A DNA stretch of 64,000 bases from an uncultured bacterium (GTDB lineage Bacteria > Cyanobacteriota > Vampirovibrionia > Gastranaerophilales > Gastranaerophilaceae). Where the stretch lies: contig CASEYJ010000012.1 in assembly GCA_949292175.1 (NCBI GenBank), forward strand, positions 21,851-85,850, written 5' to 3'. The notes beneath the pieces are model-generated. The model ran no database searches and was not told where the DNA came from. It saw only the letters and a program-made list of their open reading frames with translations. Positions 17,401 through 26,395 of the stretch are shown here, one piece after another (the stretch's first letter is position 1; each line of letters opens with the position of its first letter). A program made the translations under genes and the position numbers.

Positions 17401-18231
17401 TTATTTACCTTTTCTTCTTCTAACGATTAATCTATCAGAAGCCTTACCGGATTTTCTTGTCTTATAACCAAGAGCCGGTTTACCCCAAGGTGTTTTAGGG
17501 TGTCCGCCAGGACCGGTTTTACCTTCACCACCACCGTGAGGGTGATCGCAAGGGTTCATTGTTACACCACGAACTGTCGGCCTGATTCCTAGGTAACGTT
17601 TTCTACCTGCCTTACCCCATGATAAGTTTTTGTATTCAGAGTTACCAAGAACACCAATTGTTGCCATACATTCTTTTCTTACCATTCTCATTTCTGAAGA
17701 TGGAAGTTTGATTGTAACATAATTGCCTTCTTTAGCCATTACTTGAGCTGCATTACCTGCTGCTCTTACCATAACTCCGCCACGACCAGGGTTTAGTTCT
17801 ACGTTGTGAACCATTGTACCTAACGGAATTAATTCTAGCGGAATAGCGTTTCCTGTTTGAACAGGAGCTTCTGGACCGCTTATTATTGTATCTCCAACAT
17901 TCAAACCTTCTGGAGTCAAGATATATCTCTTTTCACCATCTGCGTAGAATACTAATGAGATTCTTACGTTTCTGTTTGGATCGTATTCAACAGTCTTAAC
18001 TACTGCTGGAACGCCAAATTTTTCTCTTTTGAAATCGATTACACGGTAAGCTCTTTTTACACCGCCACCTTTATGACGACATGTGATTCTACCTGTATTA
18101 TTTCTACCTGCTGTTTTTTTCAATTTTTTCAACAGTGATTTTTCTGGTGTTGAAGTAGTGATTTCTTGGTAATCACTCTTTACCATACCTCTTTGACCCG
18201 GAGATGTCGGATTAATTTTTCTAGTTGCCAT
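17401..18231 (-). CDS. rplB: 50S ribosomal protein L2
   Basis: A 276-residue uL2. [29 protein letters not shown] and the peptidyl-transferase loop [13 protein letters not shown] (with the functionally important histidine) are intact. It binds domain IV of 23S rRNA. Confidence 0.97.
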   Translation of the reverse strand: MATRKINPTSPGQRGMVKSDYQEITTSTPEKSLLKKLKKTAGRNNTGRITCRHKGGGVKRAYRVIDFKREKFGVPAVVKTVEYDPNRNVRISLVFYADGEKRYILTPEGLNVGDTIISGPEAPVQTGNAIPLELIPLGTMVHNVELNPGRGGVMVRAAGNAAQVMAKEGNYVTIKLPSSEMRMVRKECMATIGVLGNSEYKNLSWGKAGRKRYLGIRPTVRGVTMNPCDHPHGGGEGKTGPGGHPKTPWGKPALGYKTRKSGKASDRLIVRRRKGK

Positions 18232-18315
18232 TATTTTTCTCCTTTGTTTGGCTTTTTATCTAACTCGTGGGACCTATGCCTTACGCCCCTATTCCAGCTT
18301 CGTGCTTTTTATTGA

Positions 18316-18624
18316 TTATGCACCAGCTAGTTCTTCAATCGGATCACCTTCGATAGTCACGATTGCTTTCTTAGAGCTGTCAGTTCTGCCGAATTTATAT
18401 CCCATTCTTTTTGCGTGAGATGGCATATATACAGTGTTTACACTCTTAACTTTTCTTCCTGGAAAAGCTAATTCAACAGCTTTTGCGATGTCAACTTTTG
18501 TTGCGTCTTTGCGAACTTCAAAAGTATATTGACCTTCAGCCTGAGCAGCTACTGATTTTTCTGTAATTAAAGGTTTTTTAATTACGTCATATAACTTTTC
18601 TGTATTTGTTCTTTCTTTACTCAT
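18316..18624 (-). CDS. rplW: 50S ribosomal protein L23
   Basis: A 102-residue uL23: LYDVIKKPLITEKSV and the YTFEVRKDATKVDIAKAVE region are diagnostic. It forms the docking site for trigger factor and SRP at the tunnel exit. 34 bases after rplD. Confidence 0.95.
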   Translation of the reverse strand: MSKERTNTEKLYDVIKKPLITEKSVAAQAEGQYTFEVRKDATKVDIAKAVELAFPGRKVKSVNTVYMPSHAKRMGYKFGRTDSSKKAIVTIEGDPIEELAGA

Positions 18625-18658
18625 TTTTTTTATTCCTTTTAATTAATTGGGTTTCAAC

Positions 18659-19288
18659 TTACTTGCTTAATCTTTCAGTAATTTCATTTACAGCTGATTC
18701 TGTGATAACTACGCTGTCAGCTTCAAGCAAATCTTTTACGTTCAAGTTTACAGGAAGTAACAATTTTACTGAAGGAATATTTCTTGCAGCCAATTCCAAG
18801 TGTTGATTTTCAGCAGCACGGAAATCTGCTACGATAAGAACTTTTCCATTTAAGTTTAATGATTTCAAAGTTGAAGCCATTAATTTTGTTTTAGGTTCAG
18901 TAATTGCAGAAAAATCTTTTACAATTACCAATTGTTCTTCTCTTGAAGACAATGCAGATTTTAAAGCCAATTTTCTAGCTTTTTGAGGCATAGAGAAAGA
19001 GAAATCTCTTGGTTTTGGACCAAATACTACGCCACCACCTGCAAACAATGGAGAACGAAGAGAACCAGCTCTTGCTCTACCTGTACCTTTTTGTTTCCAA
19101 GGTTTTTTACCTCCACCAGAAACTTCAGCTCTTGTTTTAGCACAAGCTGAACCTTGGCGAGCATTATTTAATTGTCTTCTCAATGCTAAGTGCATTACAT
19201 GTAAATTAGGTTCTACACCGAAAACACTTTTTTCTAATGTAATTTCGCCTAATTTTTCACCATTTGAACTTAATATTTCTTTTGACAT
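18659..19288 (-). CDS. rplD: 50S ribosomal protein L4
   Basis: A 209-residue uL4; conserved tunnel loop around GGGKKPWKQKGTGRARAGS and the FGPKPRDFSF segment are present. In E. coli L4 also represses the S10 operon; no such site can be assigned here, though the leader and spacers are structured. Confidence 0.96.
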   Translation of the reverse strand: MSKEILSSNGEKLGEITLEKSVFGVEPNLHVMHLALRRQLNNARQGSACAKTRAEVSGGGKKPWKQKGTGRARAGSLRSPLFAGGGVVFGPKPRDFSFSMPQKARKLALKSALSSREEQLVIVKDFSAITEPKTKLMASTLKSLNLNGKVLIVADFRAAENQHLELAARNIPSVKLLLPVNLNVKDLLEADSVVITESAVNEITERLSK

Positions 19289-19394
19289 TTTAGTTTTCCT
19301 TTATTTCTTCTACTGCCTATTACCCCTTTCGGCTTAACCGTTTTATATGGCAACTCGGGATTTTTAAAACTTTACTGTTTTTGTATTTTACCGA

Positions 19395-20030
19395 TTAATT
19401 CCATTTAGTTCTTGTTGGAACTATTGTTACTAATCTACCTTCGCATCCTGGAACTGAACCTTTTACCAAGATCAAGTTCTTTTCAGCGTCAACTTTAACT
19501 AATTTCAATTTAGTAATAGTAACTCTTTCGTTACCCATGTTGCCAGCCATTCTCTTACCTTTAATTACGCGGCTAGGAGTTGTACCAGCACCGATAGAAC
19601 CAGGTTCTCTGTGGTTTTTAGAACCGTGACCCATAGGTCCTCTGCCGAAGTTCCATCTTTTTACAGTACCTTGGAAACCTTTACCGATTGATTTTCCTGT
19701 AACGTCAACTTTTTCTACGTTATCAAGAACTGACAATTCAATCTTGTCTCCAACTTTGTAATCCTGAGGATTATCAACTCTGAATTCTTGAAGATGTCTA
19801 AAGTTTTCAAGATTGTTCTTCTTTAAGTGACCAATTTGAGCTTTAGTCAAGTGTTTTTCTTTTGCTGCAATTGTACCAACTTGAATTGCGTTATAACCAT
19901 CAGTTTCAACTGTTTTAACTTGAGTTACAACAATATCATCCACTTTGATAACTGTTACAGGAATAGCCAAACCTTGTTCATCAAAAATTTGAGTCATTCC
20001 CAACTTTTTACCTATTACACCTAGTGTCAT
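19395..20030 (-). CDS. rplC: 50S ribosomal protein L3
   Basis: A 211-residue uL3 starting MTLGVIGKKLGMTQIFDE, with the central loop GRGPMGHGSKNHREPGSIG (includes the PrmB-methylated glutamine position in many bacteria) and ending near TIVPTRTKWN. It nucleates 50S assembly. Confidence 0.97.
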   Translation of the reverse strand: MTLGVIGKKLGMTQIFDEQGLAIPVTVIKVDDIVVTQVKTVETDGYNAIQVGTIAAKEKHLTKAQIGHLKKNNLENFRHLQEFRVDNPQDYKVGDKIELSVLDNVEKVDVTGKSIGKGFQGTVKRWNFGRGPMGHGSKNHREPGSIGAGTTPSRVIKGKRMAGNMGNERVTITKLKLVKVDAEKNLILVKGSVPGCEGRLVTIVPTRTKWN

Positions 20031-20228
20031 ATTTTACCTTTCTAGCTCACCGTACTTGGTGTGGACACATTCCACCCCGTTTCCGGTTTGCATTTTCACT
20101 TGCGAGCGCTACTTGCTGCCTTGTACTTTACCTCCGGGACTTTCACCCTCCACTACGAATGAGCGGGTAGTAGATCACATTATATGCATAATGCTTATTT
20201 AATTTTCAATTCTGACTAGTTTTTGAAA
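20031..20228 (-). other. 198-base GC-richer spacer between rpsJ and rplC
   Basis: The longest gap among the S10-cluster genes upstream of rpsH. The transcript strand has GGAGGGTGAAAGTCCCGGAGG, a GGTGTGGACACATTCCACC-type dyad and a GAGCGCT/AGCGCTC element. GC content is well above neighbours. No open frame with a ribosome-binding site. It may be a regulatory RNA segment; I recognise no family. Confidence 0.4.
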
Positions 20229-20546
20229 TTACAATTTAACTTCAATATCTACACCAGCCGGTAAATCTAATCTACTTAACTCTTCAGTTGTCTGTTGAGT
20301 TGGTTCGTATATATCGATAATACGCTTGTGAGTTCTCATTTCAAAGTGTTCACGAGATTTTTTATCTACGTGTGGAGATCTCAAAACGCAATATATACGT
20401 CTTTTAGTAGGTAAAGGAATCGGGCCTGCAACTTTAGCGTCAGTTCTTTTTGCTGTTTCAACAATTTTGTCTGAAGATACATCAATCAATTTGTGATCAT
20501 ATGCTTTCAAACAAACTCTGATTCTTTGTCTTTTTGTGCTTGCCAT
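20229..20546 (-). CDS. rpsJ: 30S ribosomal protein S10
   Basis: A 105-residue uS10: [35 protein letters not shown] and the end [12 protein letters not shown] are canonical. It sits in the 30S head and also pairs with NusB in antitermination. First gene of the block, preceded by a roughly 120-base leader and a strong promoter. Confidence 0.97.
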   Translation of the reverse strand: MASTKRQRIRVCLKAYDHKLIDVSSDKIVETAKRTDAKVAGPIPLPTKRRIYCVLRSPHVDKKSREHFEMRTHKRIIDIYEPTQQTTEELSRLDLPAGVDIEVKL

Positions 20547-20675
20547 TTTTATTCCTTTTCTTTTTTGTCATGTTATACACATCGGGGGTCTTCAAAAAGC
20601 CGCCCCTAAAGGCCTGCCTGGAACTAGCTTTCTGGATATATTTCGGACATTAACTAAAATACTCCAAGCATATCA

Positions 20676-20704
20676 ATATTAGTATAAACACAAATGCCTG
20701 TCAA
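20676..20704 (-). promoter_or_regulatory. Promoter of the S10 ribosomal-protein operon
   Basis: On the minus strand a perfect TTGACA (20699-20704), 17-base spacer, and TAATAT (20676-20681). The following leader (to 20547) has GC-rich hairpin segments (GGGGCGGC, GACCCCC). This is the best -35 box near the cluster and lies just after uvrA. Confidence 0.7.
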
Positions 20705-20769
20705 CTTGGTTTTTTGCTATTTGTTAAAGAATTGTTACATTAAAAACAACTAAAATTTACACTATACTT

Positions 20770-23595
20770 TTACAAAACACCTTTTAAATATTGTCCGGTT
20801 ACAGATTTTTTATTTTGCGCCAATTCTTTTGGTGTTCCGGTTGCAACTATCTGTCCGCCTGCATTTCCGCCTTCCGGACCCAAATCAATTATATAATCGG
20901 CAACCTTAATCAAATCAAGGTTATGTTCAATAATAAGAATAGTATTCCCCTGATCAGCAAGCTGCTGAATTATCTTAATCAACTTATCCAAATCATACCA
21001 ATGAAGTCCAACGGACGGTTCGTCAAGCAGGTACAAAGTTTTGCCTGTTGCTCGCTTGTTCAATTCTGACGCAAGCTTAATTCTTTGAGCTTCACCACCT
21101 GACAATGTAGTCGCACTTTGACCTAATTTGATATAGTCTAAACCTACATCATTTAAGGTTTTTAGCTTATTCTTGATTGTTGGAATACTATCAAAAAATT
21201 CCAAAGCTTCCTTTACACTCATATCAAGAACATCTGCAATTGTTTTACCTTTAAATTTTACTTCAAGAGTTTCTCGATTATAGCGTTTTCCTTTGCAAAC
21301 AGGGCATTTTACGTAAACATCAGACAAGAAATTCATCTCGATTTTGTTTACACCATCACCCTTACAAGCCTCACAACGCCCGCCTTTCACGTTAAAGCTA
21401 AAGCGTCCGGGCTTATACCCTCTTACTTTCGCCTCATTTGTCTTCGCATACAAATCTCTTATATGCGTAAATAAGTCTGTATATGTAGCAGGATTTGAAC
21501 GAGGAGTTCTGCCAATCGGAGACTGATCAATATCAATAATTTTATCAATATTTTCAAAACCCAAAATCTCATCTACTCCTTGAGGTTTTGGACGATTTCC
21601 ACGCAATTTATGCAAAGCGTATTCATAGATTAATTCCTGCATTAATGTTGATTTTCCGGAACCTGAAACGCCCGTTAAAACTACAATTTTTCCCAAAGGA
21701 ATATCAACATCTATATTCTTTAAATTATTCAAATGAGCATTTTTCACCTGAAGATACTTACCGTTACCTTCCCTTACCTTTTCAGGTACAGGTATAAACT
21801 TTTCACCGCTCAAATACTGCCCTGTTAAAGAAGCCTTACATTTCACAATATCATCTAAGGTTCCCTGAGCAACAACTTTCCCACCGTTAATACCAGCTTT
21901 TGGACCAATATCTACGATATAATCAGCGTTACGCATAGTATCCTCATCGTGCTCAACTACAATTAATGTATTACCTAAATTTCTTAGTTTGAGCAATGTT
22001 TTGATAAGCCTGTCGTTATCACGCTGATGTAAACCAATAGAAGGTTCGTCTAAAACATACAAAACACCTGACAAACCACTTCCAATTTGAGTAGCAAGCC
22101 TAATCCTTTGCGCTTCTCCACCAGACAATGTACCTGCCATACGAGCAAGATTAAGGTAACTCAACCCAACGTCTTTCATAAATCTCAAGCGTGCTCGAAT
22201 TTCATCCAAAATTTGCTTTGCTATCTGCAAATGATATTCATCAAGCTCTAAGTATAAATCTTCTATAAAGTCCAATTCCTCATCAATTGACAAAAGAGTA
22301 AATTCATATATGTTTTTACCCTTAATCTTTACCGCCAACGGGAACGGCTTTAATCTTGCACCTTTACAAGCAGGACAAGGCGTTGTTGTCATATACTTTT
22401 CAATTTCTTCACGCCAATAATCACCGTTTGACTCACTATATCTTTTTTCCAAGAAAGGAATTACGCCCGAAAATTTGTGATATTTTGTTTCATAACGATG
22501 GGTTCCAAATCGTTTTACTCTAAAAGTAACAAGCTCATCACCACCATAAAGGATTATATCCTGCTGATGTTTTGGCAAATCCTCAAACGGCTTATCCATA
22601 TCTATTTTGTAATGCGCACATACTGACTTTAACGTATCGTCATAGTAATCAGTAGATGTTTTTGACCAAGGATAAATCGCCCCATCATTCAAAGATTTGC
22701 TTCTCTCTGGAACAACTAAATCCGGATCAATCACAAAGTCTGCACCAAGCCCGCCACATCTTTCACAAGCACCGTACGGAGCATTAAATGAAAATATCCT
22801 TGGAGTAAGCTCTTCAAAACTAAGATTACATTTAGGACAAGAAAGTTTTTCACTAAAAATAATTTCTTCTTTTTTAGATACCAAATCAACAATTGCAATT
22901 CCGTCAGCTTTCTTCAACGCAATTTGAACACTATCTGCAATTCTGGATTGGGCACTTTCTTTAACAACGATTCTATCAACAACCACATGGATTGTGTGTT
23001 TTTTAGTTTTAGCAAGCTCAATTTCATCTTCGTCAAGGTTATAAACATCACCATCAACCTTAACTCTCACAAAACCTTCCTGCTTAAGCTCCTCCAGTAC
23101 AGACTGAAACTCGCCTTTTTTACCACGAACAACAGGAGCCAAAATCTGAATTTTCTCACCTTCACCAAGCTTCAAAATGCTATTTACAATCTCATCAATT
23201 GTCTGAGGCTTAATTTCATCTCCGCAATTAGGACAATAAGGCGTTCCAACTCTAGCATACAAAAGCCTCAAATAATCATATATCTCAGTAACAGTTCCAA
23301 CAGTAGATCGAGGATTATTGCTGGTAGACTTTTGATCAATAGAAATCGCCGGAGAAAGTCCGTCAATATATTCTACATCAGGCTTATCCATTTGACCTAA
23401 AAACTGCCTTGCATAAGTCGAAAGACTTTCAATATAGCGTCTTTGTCCCTCTGCAAAAATAGTATCAAAAGCCAATGAGGATTTACCTGAACCGGAAACT
23501 CCAGTAAAAACAATCAATTCATTTTTAGGAATCTCAAGAGATACATCCTTTAAATTATGTTCCTTAGCGCCCTTAATCGTAATCTTATCTAACAT
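20770..23595 (-). CDS. uvrA: Excinuclease ABC subunit A
   Basis: A 941-residue UvrA, the damage-sensing ATPase of nucleotide excision repair. Two ABC cassettes are complete: Walker A GVSGSGKSSLAFDT (about 32-45) and GVSGSGKSTLMQEL, signatures GTLSGGEAQRIRL and TTLSGGEAQRIKL. Zinc modules are visible (CPNCGDEI, CPACKGARLK, CEACKGDGV with CPVCKGKRY). The start codon has no Shine-Dalgarno; AATAAT ends six bases before it with TTGTCA 16 bases further up, suggesting a leaderless transcript. No uvrB or uvrC is nearby. Confidence 0.96.
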   Translation of the reverse strand: MLDKITIKGAKEHNLKDVSLEIPKNELIVFTGVSGSGKSSLAFDTIFAEGQRRYIESLSTYARQFLGQMDKPDVEYIDGLSPAISIDQKSTSNNPRSTVGTVTEIYDYLRLLYARVGTPYCPNCGDEIKPQTIDEIVNSILKLGEGEKIQILAPVVRGKKGEFQSVLEELKQEGFVRVKVDGDVYNLDEDEIELAKTKKHTIHVVVDRIVVKESAQSRIADSVQIALKKADGIAIVDLVSKKEEIIFSEKLSCPKCNLSFEELTPRIFSFNAPYGACERCGGLGADFVIDPDLVVPERSKSLNDGAIYPWSKTSTDYYDDTLKSVCAHYKIDMDKPFEDLPKHQQDIILYGGDELVTFRVKRFGTHRYETKYHKFSGVIPFLEKRYSESNGDYWREEIEKYMTTTPCPACKGARLKPFPLAVKIKGKNIYEFTLLSIDEELDFIEDLYLELDEYHLQIAKQILDEIRARLRFMKDVGLSYLNLARMAGTLSGGEAQRIRLATQIGSGLSGVLYVLDEPSIGLHQRDNDRLIKTLLKLRNLGNTLIVVEHDEDTMRNADYIVDIGPKAGINGGKVVAQGTLDDIVKCKASLTGQYLSGEKFIPVPEKVREGNGKYLQVKNAHLNNLKNIDVDIPLGKIVVLTGVSGSGKSTLMQELIYEYALHKLRGNRPKPQGVDEILGFENIDKIIDIDQSPIGRTPRSNPATYTDLFTHIRDLYAKTNEAKVRGYKPGRFSFNVKGGRCEACKGDGVNKIEMNFLSDVYVKCPVCKGKRYNRETLEVKFKGKTIADVLDMSVKEALEFFDSIPTIKNKLKTLNDVGLDYIKLGQSATTLSGGEAQRIKLASELNKRATGKTLYLLDEPSVGLHWYDLDKLIKIIQQLADQGNTILIIEHNLDLIKVADYIIDLGPEGGNAGGQIVATGTPKELAQNKKSVTGQYLKGVL

Positions 23596-23601
23596 ACTAT
23601 A

Positions 23602-23629
23602 ATTATTGCACTAAAAAATTAATTGACAA
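23602..23629 (-). promoter_or_regulatory. Putative leaderless promoter of uvrA
   Basis: TTGTCA (23624-23629), 16-base spacer, AATAAT (23602-23607); six bases separate the -10 box from the uvrA ATG, and no Shine-Dalgarno is present. Confidence 0.5.
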
Positions 23630-23670
23630 GAATAAAAGTCCGCCAACTCCAAATTTTCCACACTTCAGAA

Positions 23671-24807
23671 TTAGATCATCATATTCAAAAGTTGTCTATG
23701 AATTTTCACATTGTGAACTCTTAAAATATCAACTTTTCTTTCGATAGCAAGGGTATTAAGAGCGGCAGTAAAGATATCCTTAGTTTCATTATCTGCATCA
23801 GGCATATTTAAAAGACTCTTGCGAGAAATACCCAGCATAATAGGACATTCTAAAGCTCCTAACTCTTCTATTCGTCTAATTATTTCAAAATTGTGTTCTC
23901 TTGTCTTGCCAAAGCCAATCCCAGGATCCACGATGATATTATCTCTCTTTACACCGTTAGAAACTGCAAAATCAATTCTACGATTCAAATCTAAGAAAAT
24001 CTCATCCATCAAATTTCCATACATAGGATTTATCTGCATTGTTTCAGGAATACCTTTTGAATGTTGGATAATAACAGGACATTCAAAATCTGCAATAACA
24101 TTAACCATCTCAGCATCATAGTCTAAACCTGATACATCATTTATTGCAGTAGCACCAGCTTCAAGACATCTGCGAGCGACCTCTGCGCTTCTTGTATCAA
24201 TACTGATAGGAACATCAATATTGTTTTCATTTACAAAATCTAAGATTGGCAAAATCTTTGCAAGCTGCTCATCAACCGCAACAGCCTCAGAAAATGGTCT
24301 TGTAGATTCAGCACCAATATCAATCATATCAGCACCATCTTCAATCAATTTAACAAGATGTGTTGCTGCTTCCTCAAAATTCTCATACATTCCACCATCA
24401 GAAAAAGAATTTTGAGTCAAATTTAAAATCCCCATCAATTGAGTCAAATTTTCAGATTCAATTGACAAGACTCTTTCAATTTGCCTACCCAAATTTCTAA
24501 GTCCAAATGGTTGCAAACCTAGTTGCACTGCAATCTTAGTCAACTGTGCAACACTTCCACCCAGAATGCAATCTGATTCTTCACATTTTCCAGTAATAAC
24601 GTTTTTATTTGTGGCACAATCAGCACCGAACGATAAAGCGGTTTGCTTTAGTATATTAGCCTGAGCTGAATTAAGCCCAAATATTTTTAAATTTTTATAA
24701 CAATACTTATACTTTGCTCTCTGCACATAAGACTTATCAAAGCCAATAGCATCAAGCTCATTTACTACTTCAGTATTCTTAAGTTCTCTCAAAACAAAAT
24801 CATGCAT
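23671..24807 (-). CDS. folP: Dihydropteroate synthase with N-terminal extension
   Basis: A 378-residue protein. Residues from about 120 form a complete DHPS barrel: LMGILNLTQNSFSDGG, IDIGAESTRPFSE, SIDTRSAEVARRCLEAGATA, IVDPGIGFGKT and GISRKSLL. It condenses p-aminobenzoate with dihydropterin pyrophosphate in folate synthesis. The first 110 residues are an extra domain with a cysteine pair (GKCEESDCILGG), known in some anaerobe DHPS proteins but without a set function. TAAACT, preceded by TG, ends six bases before the ATG and there is no proper Shine-Dalgarno: likely leaderless. Confidence 0.9.
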   Translation of the reverse strand: MHDFVLRELKNTEVVNELDAIGFDKSYVQRAKYKYCYKNLKIFGLNSAQANILKQTALSFGADCATNKNVITGKCEESDCILGGSVAQLTKIAVQLGLQPFGLRNLGRQIERVLSIESENLTQLMGILNLTQNSFSDGGMYENFEEAATHLVKLIEDGADMIDIGAESTRPFSEAVAVDEQLAKILPILDFVNENNIDVPISIDTRSAEVARRCLEAGATAINDVSGLDYDAEMVNVIADFECPVIIQHSKGIPETMQINPMYGNLMDEIFLDLNRRIDFAVSNGVKRDNIIVDPGIGFGKTREHNFEIIRRIEELGALECPIMLGISRKSLLNMPDADNETKDIFTAALNTLAIERKVDILRVHNVKIHRQLLNMMI

Positions 24808-24853
24808 AACCTGAGTTTAGCATGATTTTATTTATTATTCAACAGTTAAATTT

Positions 24854-25324
24854 TTAAACTTCCGGATTGCTTGTAATAGTGCTAAGTTTGTTGATAAATG
24901 TATTAAACACTTCACTAACACCGGTAATAAATACAAATACGGAAGCTCCACCGCCAATTATGGCACCAAGCTTACCTGTAAACAAACCCTTCATAAATTT
25001 AGGCATCTTAGAAGCTTTAGCCCAATTTGCAATATCCAATCTCAATTGACGATAATTAACCTTTAATGCATTCCACAAAGAATTTGTTTGTTTTAAAGGT
25101 TTACTAACGACATTAGCACCTTCTGCCACAGTATTTATTGTTCCACGAAGCTTTTCACTGGTTTTAAACATCTTAAAAGCAGCACCACGTGTAGCTGTGT
25201 AACCGGCTCCAACACCACCTGTCACAACCGCAGCATCTCCGACCCTTTCTCTACGCTCATCTTTGCGTTGAGAATTTTCTCCGGTGAATGTTACAAATCT
25301 AGGACCTACTGCATTAAGCTGCAT
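24854..25324 (-). CDS. Lineage-specific protein with N-terminal F-x-G motif (a)
   Basis: 156 residues if started at MQLNAVGPRFVTFTGENS (25324), which has GAAGGAG upstream; an earlier in-frame ATG at 25363 is less likely. It overlaps the end of the preceding gene by 11 bases, so the two are an operon. After the motif comes a glycine-rich stretch (VVTGGVGAGYTATRG), a basic helical middle, and a C-terminal hydrophobic segment (LGAIIGGGASVFVFITGVSE) that could span a membrane. No family recognised. The start pattern recurs in three other proteins of this window. Confidence 0.7.
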   Translation of the reverse strand: MQLNAVGPRFVTFTGENSQRKDERRERVGDAAVVTGGVGAGYTATRGAAFKMFKTSEKLRGTINTVAEGANVVSKPLKQTNSLWNALKVNYRQLRLDIANWAKASKMPKFMKGLFTGKLGAIIGGGASVFVFITGVSEVFNTFINKLSTITSNPEV

Positions 25325-26141
25325 CTGAAACATCTCCTTCGTAAAATACCTTTTCTTTACCATTTACAAAGAAATTTCCGTCTTTATCAACGTCTACCTG
25401 TTGTTTACTACCATCAATAGCCTTTCCGCCAAGAACATTCACAGCAGCTGTACCACCACCGGCAACGCCCATTGTTTCAACAAATACACGTTTATAATTC
25501 AAATTTTTGAAATATTTAACAGTGTTATCTTTCAAAGCAACAGCACCTTGGAATATAGAGTTCTTCTGTACTGCCTTTTTCCAACCTGTTAAGGTTTTAC
25601 CAACAGATGAACCTTGGAATGCTTCTTCCCAGCCAGCTATTTTCTTAGATGCGCTCTTATAGAAATTTTTGCCTGAAATATATTTACCAAAATCAGCCAT
25701 CTTTTTAGAAACATATTTACGACCGGAAGACAAGTTTTTACCGATAGACTTCATAAAATCAGTGCTTCCGATTTTAGATAAAACTTCTAATGTTCCGACA
25801 GTACCCCATCTTAAACCGCCCCATCCAATCGCAACAGCAGTCAATCCAGAAAGAATTTTTGTTCCTGTTTTTACACCCGGAACCATGTCAGCTTGTTTTG
25901 CAATGGAATCAACGTTAGCTTTTGTCTGACGCCACAAGTCTAGTTCTTTTTTGGTACTATATTTTTCCTGTTCTATATCAAAACTATCCACAGGATCATC
26001 ATCTCTGAAGTAAGGCTGTTCAGCGGAATCGTACACTTCCTCAAAATCTACATCTTGTGCACATTTTTGAAAATCAGAAGACCCTTTGAATGCCTGAACT
26101 CTGTTATAATTGTGTGTTAAGCCTGGCTGAATTGTTAACAT
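25314..26141 (-). CDS. Lineage-specific protein with N-terminal F-x-G motif (b)
   Basis: 275 residues beginning MLTIQPGLTHNYNRVQAFKG, then an acidic linker (about 25-60) and an alanine/glycine-rich helical body with two hydrophobic stretches (LSGLTAVAIGWGGLRWG; MGVAGGGTAAVNVLGG) and several KKIAGW / GWKKAV type repeats. No cleavable signal peptide. The C-terminus is acidic. GGAG lies about ten bases upstream. First gene of a two-gene operon whose products share the N-terminal pattern and the hydrophobic-helix layout. Function unknown; a membrane-associated structural role is only a guess. Confidence 0.72.
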   Translation of the reverse strand: MLTIQPGLTHNYNRVQAFKGSSDFQKCAQDVDFEEVYDSAEQPYFRDDDPVDSFDIEQEKYSTKKELDLWRQTKANVDSIAKQADMVPGVKTGTKILSGLTAVAIGWGGLRWGTVGTLEVLSKIGSTDFMKSIGKNLSSGRKYVSKKMADFGKYISGKNFYKSASKKIAGWEEAFQGSSVGKTLTGWKKAVQKNSIFQGAVALKDNTVKYFKNLNYKRVFVETMGVAGGGTAAVNVLGGKAIDGSKQQVDVDKDGNFFVNGKEKVFYEGDVSDAA

Positions 26142-26395
26142 GTTTTTCTACTCCACTTTCTAAATTCTTTTCAGAAACCCTAAACCTTCTAAAAAAAACT
26201 TTTTGCGCATTTTTAATAAATTGTTACAAATATTTGCAACATTAGTATTGCACATTATTCAAACTTTGTAAATATATTTATGAAGAGATACTAAGCAAGA
26301 CATTCTCCAAAAAAAGCTATAATATTAATCTACCCTTTACATAAAGGTTTCTTTGTCATAGTATTGTCTTATATAGAAATAGCTAAGGAGAAAAT

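Noticed and set aside
20031..20228. Group II intron fragment
   Set aside because: A GTGAAAGTCCC-like string was noticed, but no domain V, maturase or splice boundaries are present.
22924..23400. 158-codon plus-strand frame inside uvrA
   Set aside because: Antisense to a conserved part of uvrA; composition typical of a shadow frame.
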